Shown: positions 38,306 through 48,189, counted from the stretch's first letter. The stretch is 64,000 nucleotides of DNA from Aureimonas populi (GCF_017815515.1 NZ_CP072611.1:2852001-2916000), one strand, 5' to 3'. The notes: a model not told the origin generated them from the letters alone. Numbers and translations: made by a program.

Positions 38306-41035
38306 ATGCCGAACAAAATGTTGATCGACGCGTCTCATCAGGAAGAGACCCGTGTCGTCGTCGTCAAAGGTAGCCGGATCGAGGAATTCGACTTCGAATC
38401 CGAGCACAAGAAGCAACTCAAGGGAAACATCTATCTCGCCAAGGTGACGCGCGTGGAGCCCTCGCTCCAGGCTGCCTTCGTCGAGTATGGCGGCAACCGC
38501 CACGGCTTCCTCGCCTTCTCGGAAATCCACCCGGATTATTACCAGATTCCTGTCGCCGACCGTCAGGCGCTGATCGAGGACGAACTGGCGCGCGCCGCCG
38601 AGGAGGAAGAGGCCGAAGAGAAGCCCGCCAAGCCGGCGCGCGCGCGTTCGCGCCGCCGTGGCGCCAAGGCGGCTGCGGCCGATGAGGGCGAAAGCGTCTC
38701 CGAGGTCGTCGATGCCGAGGCGCAGTCGGAAACCTCCGAAGACGAGGCCGCCGACGAGAGCCGCGCGCAGGAGGCGGAGCCTGGCGAGGAGCCCGAGGCA
38801 GAGGGCGAGATCGCTGCGAGGGACGAGGAAGCGCCCAAGGGCCGCACCCGCCGCCGCGCGCGCCGCAGTGTCGAGAATGCCGAGGAGATCGAGGCCGACG
38901 CCGAAGCCGACCAGGTCGACGATCTGGGCAGCGAGGACGCGATGGAGGAGGTGCCGGTCCGCAGCAACCGCCCGCCCCGCAAGCAGTACAAGATCCAGGA
39001 GGTCATCAAGCGCCGCCAGATCCTGCTCGTGCAGGTGGTGAAGGAGGAGCGCGGCAACAAGGGCGCTGCGCTGACCACCTATCTCTCGCTGGCGGGCCGC
39101 TATTCGGTCCTCATGCCCAACACGGCGCGGGGCGGCGGCATCTCGCGCAAGATCACCAGCGCGGCAGACCGCAAGCGGCTGAAGGATTTGGTGCGGGACC
39201 TCGAGGTGCCGCGCGGCATGGGGGTCATCCTGCGCACGGCCGGCGCCAACCGGACCAAGCCCGAGATCAAGCGCGATTACGAATACCTCATGCGCCTGTG
39301 GGAGACGGTGCGCACGCTCACGCTGCAATCCACCGCCCCTGCCCTCGTCCATGAGGAAGGCAGCCTCATCAAGCGTTCGATCCGCGATCTCTACAACAAG
39401 GAGATCGACCAGATCCTCGTCGCCGGCGAGGCGGGCTACCGCGAAGCCAAGGACTTCATGCGGATGCTGATGCCGAGCCAGGCGAAGGTCGTGCAGCCCT
39501 ATCGGGACACCACGCCCATCTTCGCGCGCCAGGGCATCGAGACGCAGCTCGACAAGATGCTCCAGCCCAGCGTGACGCTGAAGTCCGGCGGCTACATCAT
39601 CATCAACCAGACCGAGGCGCTGGTCGCCATCGACGTCAATTCCGGGCGCTCCACGAGGGAGCATTCGGTCGAGGACACCGCCTACCAGACCAATCTGGAG
39701 GCGGCCGAGGAGGTCGCGCGCCAGCTTCGCCTGCGCGATCTCGCCGGCCTCATCGTCATCGACTTCATCGACATGGAGGAGAAGCGCAACAACCGCGCCG
39801 TCGAGAAGAAGCTGAAGGATTGCCTGAAGGACGACCGGGCGCGCATCCAGGTGGGACGCATCTCGCATTTCGGCCTGATGGAGATGAGCCGCCAGCGCAT
39901 TCGTGCCAGCGTGCTCGAATCCACCATGCAGCCCTGCCCCGTCTGCGCCGGCAACGGCTATATCCGCTCCGCCTCCTCCCTCGCGCTGCATGTGCTGCGC
40001 ACCATCGAGGAGCACCTTCAGAAGCACGGAACGCACGACATCATCGTCAAGGTGCCGACGGCGACCGCGCTCTATGTCCTCAACGAGAAACGCTCCACGA
40101 TCGACGATCTCGAAAAGTTTTACGGCCTGAAGATCGTCATCGAGGCCGAGGACGGGCACGGCCACCAGCATGTGACCATCGAGAACGGCGCCGAGGCCGT
40201 GGGCCGCGAGCGCTTCGAGCCTGTCCAGCCGCTGAGCATCGAGGCGGAAGACGCGATCGACGCGGAAATCGCGGTCGAGGCCGAGGCGCGCGAGGATGAG
40301 GCGCAGGAGCCCGCCGCGAGCGCCGAGGGCGGCGAGGACGGGCGCCGTCGCAGGCGTCGCCGCCGTCGCGGGCGCCGTGAGAACGGCACGAACGAGGACG
40401 CCGCCGAACTGGCCGGAGAGGATGCCTCGGACGAGGACGCGTCTTCGGACGATGAGGCGAGCGAGGCGGCCGGCGCGGAGACGGACGAGGAAAGCCGCGA
40501 GCGCAAGCGCCGCCGTCGCGGCCGCCGTGGCGGTCGTCGCAACCGGGATGCGGAAAACGACGATCGTCCCGTGATGGACGTGGCCGAGGGCGCGGGTGCC
40601 GATGAAGCCATCGGCGAGGCGCAGGGCGACTTCGCGCTGGCGGAAATCGGCGAGCGTTCGCCCGAGCCGGAAGTCGTGCCGGCGGTGGAAGCTTTGAACG
40701 GTGACTGGGCTGAGATGGGCGAGACCGGCCAGATCGATGCCGAAGCGGCTCAGGCGGCAACCCCGCCGGACGAGAACGAGATCGAGGCGGCCGCCGCCGA
40801 GGCCAGCGCCAGCCTCGACACGGAAGCGCCGCTCGATGAGATCTTCCCGGTGACCGACGAGGTGGTCGAGGCGGATGAGGAGAATGTCGCCGTCGACCAG
40901 GCGGCCGCTGCCGACCAGCCGGACTCTGCCACGAGAGGTCCGCGCCTCATCTCGAACGGCGAGGAAGCGTCCGAGGATGAACTGTCCGACAAGCCGAAGA
41001 AGAGCGGGTGGTGGTCCCGCCGCAGCTTCTTCTGA
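38306..41035 (+). CDS. rne: Ribonuclease E
   Basis: RNase E is the main endonuclease of mRNA decay and rRNA/tRNA processing and the scaffold of the degradosome. The 909-residue protein starts MPNKMLIDASHQEE, as in alphaproteobacterial homologues, with GGGAG upstream. The S1 domain (beginning GNIYLAKVTRVEPSLQAAF) is split by an acidic and Arg/Lys-rich insertion of about 140 residues (95-235). The catalytic DNase I-like part contains AIDVNSGRSTREHS, and the Zn-link is CPVCAGNG. The C-terminal 300 residues are disordered, alternating acidic stretches with Arg-rich RNA-binding patches. Confidence 0.95.
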   Translation: MPNKMLIDASHQEETRVVVVKGSRIEEFDFESEHKKQLKGNIYLAKVTRVEPSLQAAFVEYGGNRHGFLAFSEIHPDYYQIPVADRQALIEDELARAAEEEEAEEKPAKPARARSRRRGAKAAAADEGESVSEVVDAEAQSETSEDEAADESRAQEAEPGEEPEAEGEIAARDEEAPKGRTRRRARRSVENAEEIEADAEADQVDDLGSEDAMEEVPVRSNRPPRKQYKIQEVIKRRQILLVQVVKEERGNKGAALTTYLSLAGRYSVLMPNTARGGGISRKITSAADRKRLKDLVRDLEVPRGMGVILRTAGANRTKPEIKRDYEYLMRLWETVRTLTLQSTAPALVHEEGSLIKRSIRDLYNKEIDQILVAGEAGYREAKDFMRMLMPSQAKVVQPYRDTTPIFARQGIETQLDKMLQPSVTLKSGGYIIINQTEALVAIDVNSGRSTREHSVEDTAYQTNLEAAEEVARQLRLRDLAGLIVIDFIDMEEKRNNRAVEKKLKDCLKDDRARIQVGRISHFGLMEMSRQRIRASVLESTMQPCPVCAGNGYIRSASSLALHVLRTIEEHLQKHGTHDIIVKVPTATALYVLNEKRSTIDDLEKFYGLKIVIEAEDGHGHQHVTIENGAEAVGRERFEPVQPLSIEAEDAIDAEIAVEAEAREDEAQEPAASAEGGEDGRRRRRRRRRGRRENGTNEDAAELAGEDASDEDASSDDEASEAAGAETDEESRERKRRRRGRRGGRRNRDAENDDRPVMDVAEGAGADEAIGEAQGDFALAEIGERSPEPEVVPAVEALNGDWAEMGETGQIDAEAAQAATPPDENEIEAAAAEASASLDTEAPLDEIFPVTDEVVEADEENVAVDQAAAADQPDSATRGPRLISNGEEASEDELSDKPKKSGWWSRRSFF

Positions 41036-41050
41036 AGCATCCTGCGGAAT

Positions 41051-41082
41051 AAAAAAGGGGCGGTTCGACCGCCCCTTTTTTT
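41051..41082. terminator. Bidirectional terminator between rne and the aminotransferase gene
   Basis: GGGGCGGT-TCG-ACCGCCCC is a perfect 8-bp stem flanked by six As on the left and seven Ts on the right. It lies between the convergent stop codons and should act in both directions. Confidence 0.93.
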
Positions 41083-41084
41083 GC

Positions 41085-42254
41085 CTACCCTCGGAAATGA
41101 TGCTCCAGGCGCTGGAGGGCCTCCTTTATGGCGGCTGGATCGCCGGCATAGGACAGGCGCACGAACCGCTCGCCCCGGTGAAGGTCGAAATCGAGGCCGG
41201 GCGTGATGGCGACGTGGCATTCGCGTAGCGCGGCCTGCGCGAACTGCGTGGAGCTTTCAAAGCGCTCGGGTATGGCCGCATAGGCATAGAAGGCGCCGTC
41301 CATCGGGGCGATCTGCGAGAAGCCGAGCGCGGGCAGTGCGGCGGAAAGATGCGCGCGGCTTCGTTCATAGCTGCGCTTCACGCCGTCGAGTTCGTCCGTG
41401 CAGTCCATCGCCGCCTCGGCCGCGACCTGTGAAAGCTCGGGCGCGGAGATGTAGAGGCTCTGCGCGATGCGCTCGGCCGGGCGCACGAGGGAGGCCGGGA
41501 GCACCAGCCAGCCACAGCGCCACCCCGTCATCAGGTAATATTTGGAAAAGGAGTTCACGACGATCGGGCTGTCGGAGAACTCCAGCGCCGAGGCCGTCGG
41601 CTCCCCGAAGGCAAGGCCGTGGTAGATCTCGTCCGAGATGAAGCGAATGCCCGCGCGGTCGCTGAACTCCACAAGGCGCCGAAGCTCATCACGCGGCGTC
41701 ACCGTGCCGGTCGGGTTGCCGGGACTGGCGATCAGGACGCCGTCGAGCGGTGTTTCGGCATGGACCCGGGCCAGATGCTCGGCCGTCAGCACGTAGCCCT
41801 CCGCAGCCCCGACGGGAATCTCGATTGGTACCAGCCCCAGCGCCTTGAGAATGTTGCGATAGGCCGGGTATCCCGGCTCGGCGATGGCGATCCGGGCGCC
41901 GGGATCGAAGGCGGCGAGGAAGGCGAGGTTGAAGCCGGCCGAGGAGCCGGTCGTGACCATCACCCGCTCTGCCGGCACATCCACGCCGTACCATTGCGCA
42001 TAGTGTGCCGCGATCCGCGCCCGGAGCGAGCGGCGGCCGAGCGCATCCGTATAGCCGATGCGCCCGTGGGCCAGCATCGCCCGCGCCGCCTCCATCGCGG
42101 CCCTGGGCGCGGGAGCCGAGGGTTGGCCGACGGCCAGCGAGATCACATTCGCGCCATTCGCGATCATCCGGTTCGCTTCCGCCAGGACATCCATGGCCCT
42201 GAACGGCGCGACATCGGAGCGGGCGGAGGACCGCAGGATCGGGAGTGTTTGCAT
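41085..42254 (-). CDS. Class I/II PLP-dependent aminotransferase
   Basis: This 389-residue cytoplasmic enzyme belongs to the aspartate-aminotransferase fold. Visible are VISLAVGQPSAPAP, the PLP-phosphate and ring contacts in GSSAGFNLAF and SPGNPTGTV, the Asp in ISDEIYHGL, the PLP lysine in VNSFSKYYLMTGWR and the substrate Arg near FVRLSYA. The sequence fits the large family of aspartate/alanine/valine-pyruvate type enzymes; the amino-acid substrate cannot be fixed from sequence. It is divergent from the M48 protease gene across about 100 bases. Confidence 0.9.
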   Translation of the reverse strand: MQTLPILRSSARSDVAPFRAMDVLAEANRMIANGANVISLAVGQPSAPAPRAAMEAARAMLAHGRIGYTDALGRRSLRARIAAHYAQWYGVDVPAERVMVTTGSSAGFNLAFLAAFDPGARIAIAEPGYPAYRNILKALGLVPIEIPVGAAEGYVLTAEHLARVHAETPLDGVLIASPGNPTGTVTPRDELRRLVEFSDRAGIRFISDEIYHGLAFGEPTASALEFSDSPIVVNSFSKYYLMTGWRCGWLVLPASLVRPAERIAQSLYISAPELSQVAAEAAMDCTDELDGVKRSYERSRAHLSAALPALGFSQIAPMDGAFYAYAAIPERFESSTQFAQAALRECHVAITPGLDFDLHRGERFVRLSYAGDPAAIKEALQRLEHHFRG

Positions 42255-42357
42255 GGAAAAGCCTCATAATCGCCCGAAAAGGGTGTCCGAACACGGGGGC
42301 CGCGTGCCATCCTCCGGCTCGTCCGCCGGCAGAATCATCGTCGTCTGGAGGGATATC

Positions 42358-43731
42358 ATGAAACCGGTTCTCGCAAGGCTGGCCCATGGGCTCGTCGCCG
42401 CCCTGACCGCCGCCGCGACGGTCTTGTCGAGCGTGCCTGCCGGCGCGCAGAGCGGGCGCGAGCGGCTGCCCGTGGTGCGCGACGCGGAGATCGAGGCGCT
42501 GATCCGCGATTATGCCGCTCCACTTCTTCAGGCGGCCGGCCTGTCGGCGAGCCGCGTCGAGATCATCCTGGTCAACGATCTGAACTTCAACGCCTTCGTC
42601 GCCGGCCGGCGCATCTTCATCAACACCGGCACGATCCTCCAGTCCGAAACGCCGAACGAGACGATCGGCGTGATCGCCCATGAGATCGGCCATCTGGCGG
42701 GCGGCCATCAGGAGCGCCTGCGCGACCAGATCGCGCGGGCCCAGACCATCGCCATCGTCGCCGGGCTGCTCGGGGCCGGCGTCGCGGCGGCGGGCGCGGC
42801 CTCCGGTTCGGGGGCGGCAGCCTCCGCGGGCGCGGGCGTGATGACGAGCGGCGGCGGCATCGCGCAGCGCGGCCTGTTCGCCTATCAGCGCTCGGAGGAG
42901 ACGACCGCTGACCGGTCCGCCCTCACCTATCTGGAGCGCACGGGCCAGTCTCCGCGCGGCCTGCTGGAGAGTTTCGAGGGGCTGGCGCGCAGCAATCTCC
43001 TGTCGGGCGTGCGCTCGGACCGCTACCTCACCTCGCATCCCGCCCCGCAGGACCGCATCGGCTTTCTCCAGACGGCCGCGCGCGCCAGCCCTCATTTCGA
43101 CCGGAAGGACCCGGCCGAGCGCCAGTTGCGCCACGACTTGGCCCGCGCCAAGATCGCGGCCTATAATGGCGGCGCCGGCCTTGTGCGGCAGACCTTCGGG
43201 CGCGACCTCCAGAGCCTGGCGCCGCGCTATGGGGACGCTATCGCCACGCATCTTTCCGGCTCGCCCGCCCAAGCCCTGCAGAAGGTGGACGGGCTTATTG
43301 CCGCCGCCCCGCGCAACGCCTACTTCCACGAGGTGCGCGGAGAAATCCTGATGGGCAGCGGGCGCTCCGCCGAGGCGGCCGCCGCCTTTTCCCGTGCGGC
43401 CGAACTCGACCCTTCCAATTCCGGCATCATCCGCGCCGCGATCGGCCAGGCTCTGGTCACGGGGCGCGACCCGGCCAAGATGCCCGAGGCCATCGCCCAG
43501 ATTCGCCGGGGGCTTCAGAGCGAGCCGAACAACGCGATGGCGCATCGCTTCCTCGCCATGGCCTACGGCGTGAGCGGGAATGTCGGCGCGGCCGAGCTGG
43601 CGACGGCCGAAGGCTACTGGCATGCCGGCCGCTTTCGCGACGCCAAGGTCTTCGCCGCCCGCGCACAGGGCAAGTTCCGGCCCGGAACAGCCGAATGGCA
43701 AAGGGCCGACGACATCATACAGACACGCTGA
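42358..43731 (+). CDS. M48 family metalloprotease with TPR repeats (BepA-like)
   Basis: This secreted zinc protease of 457 residues has a signal peptide (1-30, ending AGA before QS) and an M48 domain with the HEIGH motif at 108-112 and the distal Glu in SEETTADRSAL. C-terminal TPR-like helices (about 290-440, AEAAAAFSRAAELDPSNSG) probably bind partners. The layout resembles BepA/YfgC, which handles outer-membrane protein assembly in the periplasm. The start has GGAGGG 6 bases upstream. It is followed after 48 bases by a DsbA-like gene, the usual rhizobial pairing. Confidence 0.93.
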   Translation: MKPVLARLAHGLVAALTAAATVLSSVPAGAQSGRERLPVVRDAEIEALIRDYAAPLLQAAGLSASRVEIILVNDLNFNAFVAGRRIFINTGTILQSETPNETIGVIAHEIGHLAGGHQERLRDQIARAQTIAIVAGLLGAGVAAAGAASGSGAAASAGAGVMTSGGGIAQRGLFAYQRSEETTADRSALTYLERTGQSPRGLLESFEGLARSNLLSGVRSDRYLTSHPAPQDRIGFLQTAARASPHFDRKDPAERQLRHDLARAKIAAYNGGAGLVRQTFGRDLQSLAPRYGDAIATHLSGSPAQALQKVDGLIAAAPRNAYFHEVRGEILMGSGRSAEAAAAFSRAAELDPSNSGIIRAAIGQALVTGRDPAKMPEAIAQIRRGLQSEPNNAMAHRFLAMAYGVSGNVGAAELATAEGYWHAGRFRDAKVFAARAQGKFRPGTAEWQRADDIIQTR

Positions 43732-43779
43732 GGCCGCCGCTTCGCCGGACCCGCCCGCCCGAAACAAGGATTTTCCGCC

Positions 43780-44541
43780 GTGCCACGCCCGCATCGCCTT
43801 TCCCACCTCCTGCTGGCGAGCGCCATCACGCTTGCCGGCGTCGCTCCGGCAGCCGCCTTCACCCCCGAGGAGACCGGCCAGATCGAGGGGATCGTTCGCG
43901 ACTACCTCATCCGCAATCCGCAGGTTCTGCTGGAAGCGCTCGATGCGCTGGAGGAGCAGCGAGCGGGCGAGATGCAGGACCAGCAGCGCGAGGCCATCGC
44001 GCAGGCTCAGGGGGAACTGACCGCGACGCCCCCCGGCACGGCGCTCGGCAACCCCGAGGGCGACGTGACCATTGTCGAGTTCTTCGATTATAATTGCGGC
44101 TTCTGCCGCCGTTCCCACGCCGATATGACGACGTTGATCGAGAACGATCCCGAACTGCGCTTCGTCCTGAAGGAAATCCCGGTTCTCGGGCCCGAGTCCG
44201 AGCAGGCGGCGCGGGTAAGCCTTGCGGTGCGCCATATCGCGCCCGATCGTTACCCGGATTTCCACGACGGCCTGCTGACGACCGAGGGTGTGGCGGACGA
44301 ATCGACGGCGCTGGCCGTAGCGTCAGATCTCGGCCTGGAGGAGGATGCCGTGCGCGAGGCGATGGACGACCCCGCCGTGCTGGGCGCCCTGCAGGAGAGC
44401 GCGCGGCTTGCCACGATGCTGCAGATCACTGGCACGCCCTCCTACGTGATCGGCGACGAGCTGGTGCCGGGCGCCGTGGGGGCCGAGGCTCTGGCTGCCC
44501 GTGTCGCAAATGTGCGCGAATGCGGCAGGGCGACGTGCTGA
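43780..44541 (+). CDS. DsbA-family thiol:disulfide oxidoreductase (ScsC/Com1-like)
   Basis: This periplasmic thioredoxin-fold protein of 253 residues has a signal peptide (1-26, ending AAA before FTP), a helical stalk (about 30-80) that in ScsC-like proteins drives oligomerisation, and a DsbA domain with the redox motif C106-G-F-C109. The cis-Pro loop is ITGTPSYVIG. Two more Cys lie at the extreme C terminus (ECGRATC). The start codon is GTG with AAGGA 9 bases upstream. It probably forms or isomerises disulfides in exported proteins. Confidence 0.92.
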   Translation: MPRPHRLSHLLLASAITLAGVAPAAAFTPEETGQIEGIVRDYLIRNPQVLLEALDALEEQRAGEMQDQQREAIAQAQGELTATPPGTALGNPEGDVTIVEFFDYNCGFCRRSHADMTTLIENDPELRFVLKEIPVLGPESEQAARVSLAVRHIAPDRYPDFHDGLLTTEGVADESTALAVASDLGLEEDAVREAMDDPAVLGALQESARLATMLQITGTPSYVIGDELVPGAVGAEALAARVANVRECGRATC

Positions 44542-44745
44542 ACGGCCACGGCCGTCCCTCTCCTGCGATCTTCGCTTTGCGCCAGCCCGGCCGCGCGGTA
44601 TAGGGCGGGGCGGTCGAGCGTCGGGGCCGTTTGCGCGCGGATGCGCCATCGGTTCCTCGCAGCACGCTCGCCAGAAAATTCGTTCGAAGGGCGGCCGCCC
44701 TCCAGGCATGTCGCCGCTCATCCAGTCATCTCTCAGGGAAAAACA
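44542..44745 (+). other. Intergenic region before accB
   Basis: This 204-base gap holds no gene that I can support. In many Rhizobiales aroQ (type II dehydroquinase) lies at this place, but no remnant of it is visible in any frame. A perfect 14-base palindrome AGGGCGGCCGCCCT is at 44688-44701. The accB promoter is presumably here, but no clear -35/-10 pair stands out. Confidence 0.4.
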
Positions 44746-45228
44746 ATGTCGAACAAGGACAACCAGGTGGATCGAACGCTTATTCGCGAGCTCGCCGATA
44801 TTCTGAACGACACCGACCTCACCGAGATCGAGCTGGAGCAGGGTTCGCTTCGCATCCGCGTTTCGCGCCAGAAGGAATATGTCCAGGCTGGCGGCTACCA
44901 TTACGCAGCCCCGGCCGGCGTGCCGTTCGCGCAGGCTCCTGCCGCGCCCGCTGCCGCCGCCGAGGCTGCCCCCGCCGCTGCCGCCGGCCCCGAAGTGGGC
45001 TCCGTGCCCTCCCCCATGGTCGGCACGGTCTATCTCGCCCCGGCTCCCGGCGCCCGCGCCTTCATCGAGGTCGGCCAACAGGTGAAGGAGGGCGAGACCA
45101 TCCTCATCATCGAAGCCATGAAGACCATGAACCAGATTCCGGCCCCGCGCTCGGGCACGATCAAGCGCATCTGCGTCGACAACGCGCAGCCCGTCGAATA
45201 CGGCGAGGCTCTCGTCGTCATCGGCTGA
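44746..45228 (+). CDS. accB: Acetyl-CoA carboxylase biotin carboxyl carrier protein
   Basis: AccB carries the biotin that shuttles carboxyl groups during malonyl-CoA formation, the first step of fatty-acid synthesis. The 160-residue protein has a short N-terminal domain, an Ala/Pro-rich flexible linker (about 60-85) and a biotinyl domain with Lys126 in the EAMKTMNQI motif. The start MSNKDNQVD has AGGGAA upstream; an in-frame ATG 35 codons earlier gives a non-conserved leader. accC follows after 55 bases. Confidence 0.97.
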   Translation: MSNKDNQVDRTLIRELADILNDTDLTEIELEQGSLRIRVSRQKEYVQAGGYHYAAPAGVPFAQAPAAPAAAAEAAPAAAAGPEVGSVPSPMVGTVYLAPAPGARAFIEVGQQVKEGETILIIEAMKTMNQIPAPRSGTIKRICVDNAQPVEYGEALVVIG

Positions 45229-45283
45229 TGCCAAGGGCCGCGCCGCAGTTGCACACGATCGCCGCAAGGGCGGGAAGGATTTC

Positions 45284-46633
45284 ATGTTCAACAAGGTTCT
45301 GATCGCCAATCGCGGCGAGATCGCGCTTCGGGTGCTGCGCGCCTGCAAGGAGCTCGGCATCTCGACGGTGGCCGTCCACTCCACGGCCGACAATGCGGCC
45401 ATGCACGTGCGCCTCGCCGACGAGAGCGTGTGCATCGGCCCACCGCCCTCGCGCGATTCCTACCTCAACATTCCGCAGATTCTGGCGGCTTGCGAGATAT
45501 CGGGCGCCGATGCGGTGCATCCCGGCTACGGCTTCCTGTCGGAGAATGCGCGGTTCGCGGAAATCTGCGAGGCGCACAACGTCACCTTCATCGGCCCGAC
45601 GCCCGAGCATATCCGCATCATGGGCGACAAGATCGAGGCCAAGCGCACGGCGGAGCGGCTCGGCATTCCCGTCGTCCCCGGCTCGCCCGGCGCGGTGACG
45701 GATGATGGCGAGGCGATGGAGATCGCGCGTGAGATCGGCTTTCCGGTGCTCATCAAGGCGGCATCGGGCGGCGGCGGACGCGGCATGAAGGTGGCCCATA
45801 CGCCCGCCGATCTCTCCATGGCGCTCTCCACCGCGCGCTCCGAAGCGGGCTCCGCCTTCGGGGACGATTCGGTCTATATCGAGAAGTATCTCGCCACGCC
45901 GCGCCATATCGAGATTCAGGTGTTCGGCGACGGCAAGGGCAACGCCATTCACCTCGGCGAGCGCGACTGTTCCCTCCAGCGCCGCCACCAGAAGGTCTGG
46001 GAGGAGGCGCGCTCGCCGGCCCTGGACGACGAGCAGCGCGAGCGGATCGGCGCGATCTGCGCCGATGCCATGGCCAAGCTGAAATATCGCGGCGCCGGAA
46101 CGATCGAGTTCCTTTACGAGAACGGCGAGTTCTACTTCATCGAGATGAACACGCGCTTGCAGGTGGAGCATCCGGTGACGGAGGCCATCACCGGCATGGA
46201 TCTCGTCCACGAGCAGTTGCGCGTGGCGGCCGGCCAGGGCCTGTCGCGCCGGCAGGACGAGATCGTCTTTTCCGGGCACGCCATCGAGTGCCGTATCAAT
46301 GCGGAGGACCCACGCACCTTCGTGCCTTCGCCGGGCAAGATCACCTACTATCATGCACCCGGCGGCCTCGGCATCCGCGTCGATTCCGGCGTCTATCAGG
46401 GCTACTCCATCCCGCCTTTCTACGACAGCCTCATCGGCAAGCTGATCGTGCACGGCCGCACGCGCTCCGAGTGCATGATGCGCCTGCGCCGGGCTCTGGA
46501 CGAAATCATCGTGGACGGCGTGAAGACGACCCTCCCGCTTTTCCAGGACCTCGTCGATAATGAGGAGATCGGGCGGGGCGAGTACGATATCCATTGGCTG
46601 GAGCATTATCTGGCCGATAAATCGGCAGCTTGA
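45284..46633 (+). CDS. accC: Acetyl-CoA carboxylase biotin carboxylase subunit
   Basis: AccC uses ATP and bicarbonate to carboxylate biotin on AccB. The 449-residue protein opens with [17 protein letters not shown], has the ATP-grasp glycine loop [10 protein letters not shown] (near 160-170), the catalytic block [15 protein letters not shown] and [13 protein letters not shown] with the catalytic Arg. Length is exact for the family. AGG lies upstream of the start. aat follows after 7 bases, so accB-accC-aat are likely one transcript. Confidence 0.98.
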   Translation: MFNKVLIANRGEIALRVLRACKELGISTVAVHSTADNAAMHVRLADESVCIGPPPSRDSYLNIPQILAACEISGADAVHPGYGFLSENARFAEICEAHNVTFIGPTPEHIRIMGDKIEAKRTAERLGIPVVPGSPGAVTDDGEAMEIAREIGFPVLIKAASGGGGRGMKVAHTPADLSMALSTARSEAGSAFGDDSVYIEKYLATPRHIEIQVFGDGKGNAIHLGERDCSLQRRHQKVWEEARSPALDDEQRERIGAICADAMAKLKYRGAGTIEFLYENGEFYFIEMNTRLQVEHPVTEAITGMDLVHEQLRVAAGQGLSRRQDEIVFSGHAIECRINAEDPRTFVPSPGKITYYHAPGGLGIRVDSGVYQGYSIPPFYDSLIGKLIVHGRTRSECMMRLRRALDEIIVDGVKTTLPLFQDLVDNEEIGRGEYDIHWLEHYLADKSAA

Positions 46634-46640
46634 GCATCCG

Positions 46641-47309
46641 ATGGCCGGGAGTCGCGAAAACGAGCCCGCGATCACCCCGGCCATCCTCTTGCGTGCCTAT
46701 GCCTGCGGGGTCTTCCCCATGGGCGAGAGCGCGGACGACCCCACCATCCATTGGGTGGAGCCGACGCTTCGTGGTGTCCTCCTGCCGGGCCAGTTCCATC
46801 TGCCGCGCAGCCTCGCCAAGACGATGCGCAAAGGCGTCTTCGGCATCCGAACCGACACGGCCTTCCCGGCCGTGGTGGATGCCTGCGCCGAGCCCGCGCC
46901 AGACCGGCCGCAGACCTGGATCAACGCGCCGATCCGGGAACTCTATCTCGAGCTTTTCCGCATGGGTCACGCGCACAGCGTGGAGTGCTGGCGCGAGGGC
47001 CGTCTCGTGGGCGGGCTCTATGGTGTCAGCCTGGGCGGCGCCTTCTTCGGGGAGAGCATGTTCTCGCGGGAGACCGACGCCTCCAAGGTCGCGCTCGTCG
47101 CGCTATGGGACATCCTCATGCGAGGCGGCTACACGCTGCTCGACACGCAGTTCCTCACCACCCATCTGGCGCGTTTCGGTGCGGTGGAGATCGAGCGGCG
47201 GCATTATCTCAGGCTGCTGGACGACGCGCTGAAACGCGAGGCCCATTTTCAGCCGGCGGGCGCAGGAACGTCCGAATCGGTTTTGCACTCCCTCAGCCAC
47301 ACATCGTAG
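46641..47309 (+). CDS. aat: Leucyl/phenylalanyl-tRNA--protein transferase
   Basis: Aat adds Leu or Phe to proteins with N-terminal Arg or Lys, marking them for ClpAP in the N-degron pathway. The 222 residues show [15 protein letters not shown], the [10 protein letters not shown] block and the core [30 protein letters not shown], followed by [19 protein letters not shown]. The start [10 protein letters not shown] lies 7 bases after accC; the ribosome site is weak. The 3' end overlaps the convergent DUF2155 gene by 61 bases, so its last 20 residues ([14 protein letters not shown]...) lie beyond the usual family end. Confidence 0.95.
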   Translation: MAGSRENEPAITPAILLRAYACGVFPMGESADDPTIHWVEPTLRGVLLPGQFHLPRSLAKTMRKGVFGIRTDTAFPAVVDACAEPAPDRPQTWINAPIRELYLELFRMGHAHSVECWREGRLVGGLYGVSLGGAFFGESMFSRETDASKVALVALWDILMRGGYTLLDTQFLTTHLARFGAVEIERRHYLRLLDDALKREAHFQPAGAGTSESVLHSLSHTS

Positions 47310-47725
47310 ACCGGGTGCTCAACGGCATTGAGGCCGGGCGAATCCGCGAACATCCAGCCGGTGAAGATGCGCCGGATGTCGCGGTCCAGAGTGATCTCGT
47401 CCACCTCCACGAACGTATCCGTGCGAGGCGCCTCCTGAGGCGCGGAAGTATAGCAGACGCGCGGCGTCACCTGTAGCGCGCCGAACTGCACGGTCTCGTT
47501 CACATAGACGTCGAAGGTGGTGATGCGCCCGGTGATCTTGTCCAGCCCGGAGAAGACGGCGACAGGATTTTCGACGCGCGCGGCGGGCGGCGGCGCAGGC
47601 GTGCCCGAGGCGTTGGGCGCCAGCTCGAAGCCTTGCGGCACCTGGAACTGCATTTCCTGCGAGAGCGCGGCCAGCGGCCAGGCGAGCACAACGGCCAGTC
47701 CCAGGGCCGGACTGAGGAAGTTCAT
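47249..47725 (-). CDS. DUF2155 periplasmic protein
   Basis: This 158-residue protein belongs to DUF2155, a family of exported proteins of unknown function common in Alphaproteobacteria. A signal peptide (1-22, ending AALS before QE) precedes a Pro-rich spacer and the domain, with [38 protein letters not shown] and [27 protein letters not shown]; the two Cys may pair. The start has GGAG 6 bases upstream. It ends inside aat on the other strand (61-base overlap). It follows the NDUFA12 gene after 58 bases. Confidence 0.9.
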   Translation of the reverse strand: MNFLSPALGLAVVLAWPLAALSQEMQFQVPQGFELAPNASGTPAPPPAARVENPVAVFSGLDKITGRITTFDVYVNETVQFGALQVTPRVCYTSAPQEAPRTDTFVEVDEITLDRDIRRIFTGWMFADSPGLNAVEHPVYDVWLRECKTDSDVPAPAG

Positions 47726-47783
47726 CGCCGTCTCCGAAATGCGCGTTCTGGAAGCTCGGGTCCCGCCGTGCGGCTGCACCGGC

Positions 47784-48173
47784 TCAGGGTTGCCAGGCGT
47801 CGTAATCGCCCGTCACGCGCGGTCGCTCGGCCGTGTTGAGCAGGGAGCCCTTCGGCCGGTAGGCACGCGCCGTGCCGGTGTGGTTCACCTCATGCGGCTT
47901 TTCCCAGGCGCGCGCCACATAGTTTTCCTGCGCAGGCGGCAGGTCCACGCGATGATGCATCCAGCCGTGCCAGCCCGGCCCGATGGCCGTTGCCTCGGCC
48001 GGGCCGTTATAGATCACCCAGCGGCGTTTGCCGCCTTCGGACTGGTAGTAGACGTTGCCGCGCTCGTCCTCGCCCACCCGCTCGCCGAAGCGCCAGGTGT
48101 GGAAGCGGGTGCCGATCGTCTGGCCGTTCCACCAGGTGAAGATCTGGGTCAGCCACTCCATCGTCTTCGACAT
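47784..48173 (-). CDS. NADH:ubiquinone oxidoreductase accessory subunit NDUFA12 family
   Basis: This 129-residue protein is the bacterial form of the complex I accessory subunit NDUFA12 (B17.2), found in Alphaproteobacteria and mitochondria. The diagnostic stretches are GTRFHTWRFGERVGEDERGNVYY, RRWVIYNGPAEATAIGPGWHGWMHH and the C-terminal ARAYRPKGSLL. It would sit on the matrix-equivalent (cytoplasmic) arm of complex I. It starts 16 bases after gatB, so it rides on the gat transcript, with DUF2155 following. Confidence 0.95.
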   Translation of the reverse strand: MSKTMEWLTQIFTWWNGQTIGTRFHTWRFGERVGEDERGNVYYQSEGGKRRWVIYNGPAEATAIGPGWHGWMHHRVDLPPAQENYVARAWEKPHEVNHTGTARAYRPKGSLLNTAERPRVTGDYDAWQP

Positions 48174-48189
48174 GCCTTGGCCTCGCTTC

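Noticed and set aside
37864..38373. A 169-codon open frame in the rne leader
   Set aside because: No ribosome site, no domain, odd composition, and it runs into rne in another frame.
44688..44701. Perfect palindrome AGGGCGGCCGCCCT before accB as an operator
   Set aside because: Short GC-only palindromes are expected at this base composition and there is no known regulator match.
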